This document shows positions 11,895 to 21,817 of a DNA stretch of 64,000 nt, in pieces. The notes below the pieces were generated by a model. That model was not told where the DNA came from, did not search any database, and saw only the letters and a program-made list of their open reading frames with translations. The translations under genes and the position numbers were made by a program. Source of the DNA: Pseudisothecium myosuroides (lineage: Eukaryota > Streptophyta > Bryopsida > Hypnales > Lembophyllaceae); assembly GCA_951799445.1 (NCBI GenBank), contig OX637293.1, positions 22,940,001-23,004,000 on the forward strand, given 5' to 3'. Every line of letters starts with the position of its first letter. The first letter of the stretch is position 1.

Positions 11895-12030
11895 GCAATT
11901 ATAGAATAGGATAGAATAGGATCTAAAAGGAATAGAATCATATCAGGATAGGGTAGAATATAATAGATAGGATAGAATATGATGGGATAGGATCAGATTT
12001 AATAGGACATGATAGGATAGGAATTAGACC
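11895..12030. repeat. Degenerate minisatellite of GGATAGAATA-type units
   Basis: Imperfect tandem copies of motifs such as agaataggat and gataggatagaata fill about 135 bp just upstream of the peptide gene promoter. Confidence 0.75.
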
Positions 12031-13560
12031 CGTGTTTGTTGGGTCAAAAGAATTTGAATTGTAAAATGTTGAAAGGTTTTCAATTAAAAAATCTATTATT
12101 CTATGATAACAAGTACTGAAGGTTCTTTTTAAACTTTTCATCTCTAAAAGTGTGTTATCAACCCAACATTCTAAAATAAAGATGTGAAGTGAAAATGGAA
12201 TTGCATTCTTAAAAATGTTATATTTTGAGATGTTGATTGAAAATTTATTCTTATATATTTTTTAAATGATGAAAATTGACAATTTGAGTGACGAGCTTTA
12301 CTAATGAGCTTTAGTAATGAGCTTTGAATAAGAGATGTTTGGAATTCTTGAATTGATGATTATACTATAATTTTTTATTGACAGAAGCAAATATCTTTTT
12401 ATCAATTAAAATATCAATTAATTTATAAATAGATTTACAATTTTAGAATTATGTTATAAAAACTCATTAAAGATGTGGTATAAGGAAGAATTGGAGACTT
12501 TCTTATTATAATCTAAATAAAAAGAATCAGATCTTTTTATATAAATGAAAGCATAATTTGTAAGAAAGAAATTTTGAAAATCTTATTTTAAATTTTTTGT
12601 GTTTTTATTGTTGCCTAGGCTCAATTACTTTTAGCGTAGATGGCATAGCTTTTGCTCCTAGGCACCAATATAATTACAAATTTTATTTATAAAATGATAA
12701 TCTATTATTCTATCTTTAAAAAAAATCATGTCAAAGATTCAAATTAGAGTTGTTTCACTCAACTTTCAAATGTCCTTTGAGGGAATACTTGGGACTACGG
12801 GTTAAAATGAAAAAATCCATTAAAAATAACTATTTAGTAAATATGCCTTGAACATGTACTTAATTAAACATAACATCATTTAGCAATGCTAGGAGGGTGT
12901 CTTTAAGATTCATAAAAAGAAAAAATGTTTAATTACTATCATGAAGAATATAATTTGAACGGAAGACCTTTAAATTAGATGCTTTTTTATAGTAGATGAT
13001 TCTTTTAATATGCTTAATAATTGCTTCATTTTTTTTTACCATTTAGTTATTTTTTGAATTTCAATATTTGAAAATTATTAATATTTATTTATTTATTTTT
13101 AATGTGAATTTTTTACCTACCAAAAAACAATTGAAGCACTTGTATTTTATTCTTAAAATTAGTTTGAGATTTCAAATTATATCGAATTATAGTTTATGAA
13201 TGAATTGTGAATACAATGTTCACCTATTTTGATACCAATATATTCTACAAAGTGCAAATAAATAGTATAAGCTAGGCAACTCTAAAACAAAATTGTTAGT
13301 CTATAAAGGTTCAAAGTCTTGGAACGTTTATTTTAGGAATTTGTATAGATCCCTATTATGTCAAATTTTGTTATAATTTATAGAAACTTTTTATAAAAGT
13401 TAGAGAATGTGATAGCTTTGAGGATTATTTTTTTTTTGTTTTAACCTCCTAAACAAAAAAACTTGCAAAAATTTGAATTAAAGATTTTGATTTTAAAAAA
13501 TCCATTTATATTTATTTAGGCTTCTTTGATTTTTTTTTTAATTATTGATGTAAAAGTTAT
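12031..13560. other. AT-rich intergenic DNA
   Basis: No gene, RNA gene or well-bounded repeat could be supported here. The stretch is very A/T-rich with homopolymer runs. Confidence 0.4.
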
Positions 13561-13888
13561 AAAGACATTAGAAGAAATTTGAGGTCTCCAAGAGCCCGTT
13601 TCAGGACTGTTCCCGCAACTGGGAACAGTCAGAATATTAAAATAATTAAGTAATAATAAAATAATAAAAATAATAAAAAAATAAAAAATAAAAAATTTAA
13701 AAATTTTAAATTTTAATTTTTTTTTAATTTAATTTAAAAAATTTAAATTTAATTAATTAATTTAATTTTTTTTCTGACGTGGCACTCGCGTGACCACGTC
13801 AGATTACTGTTCCCAGGGTGTTCCCAAAGTTCCCAGGGCCAGATAACTTGCAATCTCTTGGAGGCCTCAAAATTCTTCTAATGGTCTT
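13561..13888. mobile_element. MITE-like element with 34-bp terminal inverted repeats
   Basis: The left end (13561-13594, aaagacattagaagaaattt...) is the near-perfect inverse of the right end (13855-13888). Inside are two short perfect hairpins, one with ACTGTTCCC/GGGAACAGT stems (about 13607-13630) and one with TCTGACGTGG/CCACGTCAGA stems (about 13773-13803). They flank an A/T-only stretch. The target-site duplication is not resolved. Confidence 0.7.
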
Positions 13889-15894
13889 GCGTAGCATGCA
13901 ATTGAGGCATTTCTCTAAAAAAACAAATTACAAAAACAATTTATAAAAAATAACTTGTCAATTTTTACAATTTTTCAAAACAACACGTCTATATGATGTT
14001 GGTTACTTATTACAACAATTTCAATGTTTCAATTGATATCTTTTGATTCCAATTTAGAATTACTAGCAATACAATGTTTTTCATCTTATATTTATTTATT
14101 TATATAACAATTTTCTAAAGAATGGGAATCAATTTGAATTTTTTTGAAATTTTCATCCTAGATTTTTAATTCAATTTTTTGGAGTTTATGAAAAACTATA
14201 CCTCAAAACTTGTGGTTCCAAAAAAAAAAGTTAATTGGATCCAAAGTCTAAGAACCTAGAATAATAAATTACAACAAGAAATTTTTCAATTTTTTGGGAT
14301 ACTAAAATCTTACAATCTACGTGGTCAAAGTTTTTGAAATTTTCTACACATTCACATAGAAGTCTAATCTGAGATCCTATGATTGAATTTGAAAAAGTAT
14401 ATTTTTTCCACTAGAAATTTTTGCACTAAAAAAGGCAATTTTAAAAGTTTTTTTTTAGTAAAATATAACCATCCATCTATAGTTGTTAATTTGAAAATAA
14501 TGGCATATTAATTTACTGGAGATTAATTTTAGAAAAATTGCTTTATTCCATTAGTATATTTGACAATAATATACCAAAGTCACTTTATTTTAAATTAGTA
14601 TTTAAAACATTATTAAATTAATTTTATCTTCAAAAAATCTGTTATAATCATATTATAAAGTATTATTTTTTAATTATAGAATATTCTATATTAAATTGGA
14701 GACTATTGAGATTTTTAGAATTAATATTCTTACTCAAAAGATGAAGTAGCTTTGCTTATTTGAGTTATACAAAAGGGTATTTTCTTATAAAATTGGATTT
14801 AGCAACAATGTCATGCGAATATGTGCTAATAGGTAAGGTAATTACATCTTAAATTGCTCAATTTGGTTCTGATGATTAAAATATATCAATTTTTGTTATA
14901 TCTTAATTGAAGACTAAAAAGAATTTTAGATTCTTTTTGCATGTATTTTTGGAAGAATATATGAATAAACTATGAATTTTCAAAGTGTTTCAAATTGGTG
15001 TCTTCAAATATGTTCAAAGAATTTATATTTCTAGTGCAATTATGTTATATGTACAATGTTATAAATAGTTTTGTAGGTGACCTACTCATTCATTACACCC
15101 ACACTAATAGGCCCACACTCAAGGAAATCACTCCAAAATTTAATCCCTTGAGGACAAGGGGGTAGGTTAGAATTCTAATATTGTAAAGATGTACTAATTA
15201 AATGAAACTCAAAATAGTCCTTTAATGATAACTCTCAAACAATAGTTGTAAGATTTGATAAGCCATTTGGTAAGATCAACTAGTTTACAAACCAATATTC
15301 TTCAATAAAATTTAAAGCCAAAAATTGATGATTCCTTCTACAATTTGTTGTAAATTGAATATTTGTGATTTTTTCAAGAATTTTTTCCTTTAAGTTCAAA
15401 ATGTTAAGTTCTACTCATAATTATTTATGAAGATTTTTATTTTATCTTTTTATTCAAGTCCATTTTGAATGTCATTTTTTGAACTAAAAAAGTTATTTTT
15501 TGAGGCTAAACCTAATAATAACCTTTGAATTCTAGAATTTTTTTAAAGCAAAGTCTTCAAAATCCACATTGCTCAATGTTAAAGAATTAACACAAGAATC
15601 TTTAAAACAATTGCTAAATGAAAAAATCCATTTTTGTGTGTTTGGGATGTGTTTGTGTTCATTTGTTGTTCAAAATTTGAACACCTAGTCCTTAAGGGGT
15701 TAAATCACCTTCCTAAGTGACAAAGATATTTTATAGAGGGCCCACATATATGTTTAGAAGGAATTTTATCCACCCCATAATTATAATTTTAGTCACTAGT
15801 ATGAATAAAACACACCATGTAGTATAGAAATTCTCTTCAAACCAATGTCACCCACCCTTACTATTGTATTTATATGCTAAGTATAATTTGTATT
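13889..15894. other. AT-rich intergenic DNA
   Basis: Nothing coding is visible. One copy of the dispersed repeat carrying the phrase gtggtcaaagtttttgaaatttt sits near 14315. Confidence 0.4.
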
Positions 15895-16460
15895 AATCCC
15901 TAAAGGCCAATTATCTGTTGAACAAACAAATGAAAATCCACGTAGGTTTCTATGAAGCCAATTTTAGTCGGATGTTCACAAAAGTTTAATACAAGGTGTG
16001 AACATGTATCCCTTTTGTAGGAATATAATTTTTTTCCAATTGGGTGCCCGGAGCAAAAGTTATGCTAGCTTAAATCTTACTTTTTTATTAGGCAGCATGT
16101 GCAAAACTCTTCCTTTACTTCTGAAATTTGGCAAGTATGTAACTTACATGATACAAGATGCAAAAGTAAAAAATAACTTTGTGTAGTGTAAAAAATCTTA
16201 CTCTAAGAGGAGTTAAAGTTTGTTGACCTTGTTAGGCAAGGTCAAAAAATAACTTTTTCTTCTTACTTCAAATGTTATAATCTTTCAAATCTGTGTGGTC
16301 AAAGTTTCTAGAAATTTTTTCTACGCATTCTTATAGTAGTCTAATACAAATTTGCAAGATTGAATTTTTGAGAAAAAAAAAAAAATTGTTTTTTTCTCAT
16401 AGCCCCCCAAAGTGATAGTTTTTCACAATTTCTGCCCAAAATATGCCTCCGCCCTTTAGG
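15895..16460 (+). repeat. Dispersed repeat, paralogous to 30170-30535 plus 31727-32260
   Basis: The order of matching blocks is the same in both places: tgttgaacaaacaaatgaaa, caaggtgtgaacatgtatcc, ttccaattgggtgc, then taatctttcaaatctgtgtg and a final cctttaggggttat. This copy lacks the inverted-repeat element that interrupts the other copy. Confidence 0.7.
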
Positions 16461-16465
16461 GGTTA

Positions 16466-16910
16466 TAGTAGAACCTCTCTAAGTTGATCCTCTCTAAGTT
16501 GATAAACCTCTATAAACTAATCATGTCAGACCGGTCCCGGACTAGGCCACATAACAAAGACTGTGACTAAAAATGACCCTCTCTAAGTCAAGAAACCTCT
16601 ATAAACCAATTTGTCAAACCCAGTTTTTTTTTTTTCATTTTCCATAAAGTGGCAAAGTGGCGATATTAAATGTTACAGTGGTGCTCTAAGTTTCAACATT
16701 CATCCACGTAATGGATAGAAAATGTGATACTACGTATCTATAATTCTATTTTCATTCACAATGTGGCGATTTCATCCAAAATTTTACTAAAAATTTCCTA
16801 TAGGCTTGGTGCTAGGTCAAAATTTTTGGTGCAATTTTGCACCAAATCGCCGGAAAAAAAACCACTGGTCAAACCGGTCCAGGACCGATCAACTTAGAGA
16901 GGTTCTACTG
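16466..16910. mobile_element. Emigrant/pogo-like MITE, copy 1
   Basis: The left end TAGTAGAACCTCTCTAAGTT and the inverted right end (CAGTAGAACCTCTCTAAGTT) are flanked by TA (16464-16465 and 16911-16912). The termini resemble the plant Emigrant/Lemi1 type of pogo-related elements (CAGTA-AACCTCTATAA). There is no coding capacity. The interior shares sequence with 6290-6520 in inverse orientation. Confidence 0.8.
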
Positions 16911-18200
16911 TAAAATACAATCTATAGTGCATTTTATTTTCACATGGTTTATAGATTTTGCTTCATACTAAATTATTACTACATATTTAGTATGGTTTAA
17001 ACTACTTCTTACAAGGACATACTATTCAACACGTGCTGTATTTGTAGCATTGAAACATTCATAATGTGCAATGATGGGGTTGTTAAATTGGGTCAAGGTG
17101 AATTGATCCCCTGACTAGCCCTAAGTCATTAGAGGAGTGCACATAAAAAAAAAGATCCTCTATTTTGTGCCCAATTAATTTATCTTCTATAATTCTCCTG
17201 GCAAATTTGGGGCCTCTAATTGCCAATATGAATTTAAAATTTGAAAATTTTATCATACCAAAAAAAATTCAGCATTTTTCTGAGAGGACAAGTGAGTTGT
17301 CAATTCACCCCAGCCTTAGATTGGGCATCCTAATTCTCATGCTAGCTAATTAATTATCCATCTATACTAGAGTGAGCGACCCTTTTCTGACCACTCCCCT
17401 ATTTTCAATTTATAGGCTATTGTATTTCCATTCAAGTGGGCATGTGTAACTGCTCAATTATAATGTATTATGAGCCATCGATTTCTCATCGATTTCTTCA
17501 CTAGCCTACAATTGAAATTAGGCATACCTACATAACAAGAATAGGATTTCAAGGAATCTTGACAAAAAAAATTCAAAATAACTTCATTTTTGGTATGAAA
17601 AATACCAAAAAAATTCAAATCCATCTTAAATCTATTTCCCCGCAAGGGAATTTTTTTTCCTCCACCAAACCTTGCTAGTAGCTATATTTAAATCTTTAAG
17701 GTAGAAACACCCATTAGTGTTCCTGCTCCCATTCTTGTACCTTAGACTGCCACTAAATCTATCCCTAGACTTCCCATTAATGTGTCCTTGAAATGTTTGG
17801 CTCTTATTTGCTGATGCGTTTGAAGGGCACATACCTAACTCTCATTTGCTAACTAATGATTTTTAAGGTCCCCTACAGGGAAACGCTGACGTTCCCCTGA
17901 AGGGGAACCTCAACAAGAACTCCGGCGCCTCTGGGAACGGGGAACGTGGAGAACGCCGCGCAGAATCTCTCGACTTCAGCAGAATTTGAATTCGACAGGT
18001 TTGAATTCGCTCGCCTGCACGAATTTCCTCGGGCTTGGATTTAAACGCGAACGTCTTACTTTGCTTCGTGGTTTTCGTGTTTGATTTTTGGACGTGAATT
18101 TGTTCCACAGATCTACAGCGATCTCCTTATGAAATCCACCCCAACAGAAGTTGAAGTGCTTAGAAATAAAGACGTGTGTAAAGAAGTTGAAGTGCTTAGA
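16911..18200. other. Intergenic DNA and probable kelch-gene upstream region
   Basis: No gene is supported up to about 17860. From about 17870 the composition becomes less A/T-rich, which may mark the promoter and leader of the kelch gene. The 20-bp phrase agaagttgaagtgcttagaa occurs twice, near 18147 and 18182. Confidence 0.35.
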
Positions 18201-18984
18201 ATTTTAGCTTCGTGATTGGTTTCTCTTGCATTCCTCTGTCGCCTATTGTGCCCTATGCAATTGAATTCGTTATGCAATTTGCGCAAGTTACCGAATCTAG
18301 TCCTCTATCCATCATTCCTGGACCTCGGTAGTGCAATCGGGAACGGAGACTCAGAAATGAGGAATGGGAAGTCGGATATGACGGGATCGAAGTTGGGGTG
18401 GGGAAAAGCGCGCTGCGTTGCGATTGTCAAACATTCTGTACAATTTGATTTTAGGATATCTTATGTCGAATTTTGCTTCTTTGGGGTTAAGCTTTTAGGG
18501 TATCGCTTATCAGCTTGTAATTGAACTACCGTATAGTGATTACGATTTAGTGATTGGACGGGTTCTCATCTGCTTTTGGTTTGAGATGGGCATCGATTTT
18601 CTCATTCGAGCAGTAGTCTGCTGCTTGTACGTCTGCTTGTACGTCTGAATGTGCCCAAGAATGTGAGTCCTGAAGTTGCAACTGCAAGTGAAACTTGATC
18701 AAATGCAGATCAAGAAATCAAGAGCTGACTGGAGATAAGTTTATAAGTTTATGGGGTTGGCTACAAGGGTTGCAGCTGGAGAGGTCTCAAGAGCGTGGAT
18801 GTGTAAATCAGTGCTGTGTGTGGTGTTGCTGGCAGCGATTGTGGTCTCCCAACTCGTTTGGGGTTTGTCTTTCAGTGCATCACTCTTCTTTGGCACCCCG
18901 AAAGTTCCAGATGGGGACTTATCACTCACCATGGCTGCTGCAACAGCTACTGAGGTAGAGACACCCAAAAGTAGACTGGCCAAA

Positions 18985-19115
18985 CTTTACAAGTTCTTGA
19001 TAGCAAATGAAAGAGGACTGCAATGTACCAAAGAATGTATCATGGGATACCATATGCTGAAGTTACAGATGTTCAAAGTTGTTTTGGTAGATGACCTAAA
19101 TCCAATACTTGGTTA
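18985..19115 (+). repeat. Dispersed repeat, copy A
   Basis: This stretch matches about 47790-47915 on the same strand (ttcttg-t-gcaaatgaaag, then caccaaagaa, then tagtagatg) and the reverse complement of 53800-53930. It underlies the last third of the 121-residue frame at 18751-19116, so that tail is probably not kelch protein. Confidence 0.55.
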
Positions 19116-19689
19116 GGTTGTCTTCATGATCTTAATCAGTTGAATTGTCACCAGTGATACTCATTTCGTAGAGGAAAAACAAATGCACAAGACCTAAAAG
19201 AGTGTCAGTTGATTTTCATCTTTTTTTTCTCTTGCCAACGACGTAGAAGGAAACCCTAGACCAAATCTGCAAAGGGTTACTTCTAATGCATGTTTTGATG
19301 CTCGGAATAAATTTCAGAACGATTTCGGAGATGAAAGGGAAAGGGTACCTCCTGCATTGATTTGGGAGGAAGCTGCTGCAGCTCCTGTGGCCCGTTTGGA
19401 TGGAGCAGCAGTCCAGATCGCACACCTTCTTTATGTGTTTGCAGGCTACGCTACCATCGATGAGGTTGTCCCCCATCTCCCTAAGCCACCAGTAATCAAC
19501 ACTTCTGTCACGACAATCTTGTTCATACTCAATTCAGATTCTGGCAACGACGTCTAAGGTATAGGATACAATTTGCATCACGTTAAGCATTTTAACATCG
19601 TAGGAATTATTTTTGAGCTATGTATAGAAGCTGTAGAGATATTATTCAGCACAAGAGGCGAATCTGTTAAGGTATCATTTTAATCACTA

Positions 19690-19880
19690 TTTCCGAATTT
19701 CTTATGCAATTTCAAGGTGGGAGGTTGGAGATCACTTTGAGAGACAGAGGGCAACCCTATTTCCATTCCCAAATCAGTTGCCATAGACATTTAGAACCCC
19801 CATGCTTACACCCAAGTTGCTAAGTGAAGGCCTACCAAGTGTTTGAACAGATTAGTTGCTGTTGGTAACAGCGGTTTTAG
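19690..19880 (+). repeat. Dispersed intronic repeat, copy 1
   Basis: This is similar to about 26700-26880 and 58075-58245. Shared landmarks in order are gtgggaggttg, agatcact, a cagt-ccata block, a tagttgctg phrase and gtaacag. This copy lies in the large intron of the kelch remnant. Confidence 0.6.
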
Positions 19881-19972
19881 GGTTTAGGTCCCGTACGGTT
19901 CAAATTGAGTACCAGATCTACCTGAGCTCTATATTCTCAAATTTGGGATACGGAGATCATTAAGGTACCCCC

Positions 19973-20362
19973 CCATTCCCGACCATTGACCCATTCCCAA
20001 CCTATAGGTGCACGTATTTCCGACCACGCTTAGAATGCGTTTTTTTTTCATTTTCAAGGTTGGAACTAATAAATACATGACACATGTCCCAAGTTGTGAA
20101 AAAAAAAGTGGGAAATAATGATTAGGTAAAAAGTTATTGAATGATCGAAATTGGAAGAGTCTATATATTGGCCATGGGTCCGGCGCACTTTTTGCCTATC
20201 AAAATTCATGGTAATTTCAATTTAAGCAATAAAATTACCAATTTTTTTGCAATATGTGTCTTTTCAATTTATGTACCTCTGAAAATTATTTGTTTTGCCT
20301 TCACTACTCTAGATCATGTCGAAATTCCTTATTCGGTCAGTTATGGGGGGGGGGGGTTACCT
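19973..20362. mobile_element. AGGTA-family MITE in the kelch intron
   Basis: The left end AGGTACCCCCCCATTCCCGA and the inverse right end (AGGTAACCCCCCCCCC) are flanked by TA at 19971-19972 and 20363-20364. The element is 390 bp with no coding capacity. The open frame 20141-20794 crosses its boundary and is not a gene. Confidence 0.7.
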
Positions 20363-20606
20363 TACTCTGCGCTGATTTTTGCTCCTTGCAAGTTTCTGGA
20401 GCTGGGAAATATTTACGTAGTGAGTGATTGGAGCCTTCAATTCCCTGGAGATATAATTTGCAGCAGAAGCTGCTTTCAAAGAACACGATATTATCTCTTG
20501 GCAGGTTCATACGCATGTGGACGTGTACAACTTGAGCAACAATATGTGGGAGTCGAAGATTCCAATGCCAGCGGCGATGGCGCACTCGCACTCGGAATTT
20601 CGAATT

Positions 20607-21817
20607 TTGAATTGCGTTGGAATCACACTAGAGTCTACTTTATCATCATTACAAACACATATGTAATTGAAAATCATACAAAGAGTTTGATGTTTTCTAT
20701 ACACTATATACTATCTAGTGTTGCCAACATTTGTGAAAGTTACAATTTGTATTCATTGGTGCATATAAGAAATGAACCTTCACAATTGCTCTAGAGATAC
20801 TTGATCTCATACCACTTGAATTGCTTGCATGATTTTTTGCTTGTTCTTCACCCCATTGCAAAAAAACTTTGACTATCTTCCAAAGGTTCTCTATGAAATG
20901 GTAGACAATGTATAAAAGAAATTCAAATTGTTGTATGATTTGAAATTATTCATTTTTCACTTGTTATAAAGTTGAAGTGCACTTCATTGCAATTCCAACG
21001 CAATTTGCGGTTCCAAAATCGATTCATTTTTTAGCATGCTAGAGCTTTCTAAAGTTGATGAACTATCTAGTGAAAATTGACTGGAAAATTCGTAAGGTTC
21101 ATGTATCCAACTATACATTTTAACAAATTAATTAGTGTTGACCAATTTTGAAGTCTATAAATAATGCCAACACCCTTAAGACAAATTTTGGGATTCTATT
21201 TCAAATGAATTCTACAATTGAATTCCAATTTACCACTTGGATCTAGCTTCACACATATAAGCTGCACTACGACTTGCAACATGTTGACAATGAACTCCAA
21301 AACTCACCAATGGACTCCATCTAGAATTGCAATCTTAGCACCTTCCAAAGCATTCAACAATCTTGCAAGTCCATGTGGTAGGATTTTATAACAAGGTATT
21401 AACAAACTATTTGTAGACAATCTTGCAAATCTTGGCAAATATTTCAAAATATTGAAGTAGTCAAAAATGAATATTTGAAGTCACATTGTATATCATAAAT
21501 CCAATTGGCTCCTCCTATATAAAGAGATTACTCATTCATCTTTTCAAAATTGAAAAAAAAGCATGGTTTTCATTCAAATGAATTAATAGATATTTCGAAT
21601 AACCATTACCCATCTAGAAAAGCAACACATTTTATTAGACTTTGTTGGATGTAAAGATTTTGCAAATCCTCTAGATTTTCAAAACATTAGACAAGTTCAA
21701 CAATTTGTATTAGAGTAGGTGGAGAAGAAAATTAACATTTTTTAATAAATATGGAATTGATCCATGCCTTGGATACCAATGACACTAGAGTGTGACCATG
21801 GAAATGTGAGCCTACTA
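20607..21817. other. Repeat-rich intergenic DNA
   Basis: No exon is found. An imperfect inverted pair (attgcgttggaat near 20613 and its inverse near 20985) suggests decayed repeat DNA adjoining the broken end of the kelch fragment. Confidence 0.4.

Larger units (their letters stand above)
18751..20606 (+). pseudogene. Truncated plant kelch-repeat (galactose-oxidase-like) gene
   Basis: The first part (from ATG 18751) encodes a membrane anchor of about 25 hydrophobic residues after RAWMCK. A second exon, ending near 19467, encodes WEEAAAAPVARLDGAAVQI and then YVFAGYATIDE. A third, 20505-20606, encodes VHTHVDVYNLSNNMWES and then MAAMAHSH-type residues (actual PAAMAHSHS). Together they match the first kelch blade of the plant membrane-anchored kelch family. 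The junction between exons 2 and 3 (GAG|GTTGTC to GCAG|GTT) keeps the frame. The first junction could not be placed unambiguously. No later blade is found in the next 1.8 kb, and matching stops just after MAHSH. The gene is therefore probably a 5' fragment cut by repeat DNA, unless a very long intron is present. Confidence 0.7.

Noticed and set aside
20141..20794. 217-residue plus-strand open frame
   Set aside because: It crosses the boundary of the MITE at 19973-20362 and reads the kelch exon in the wrong frame.
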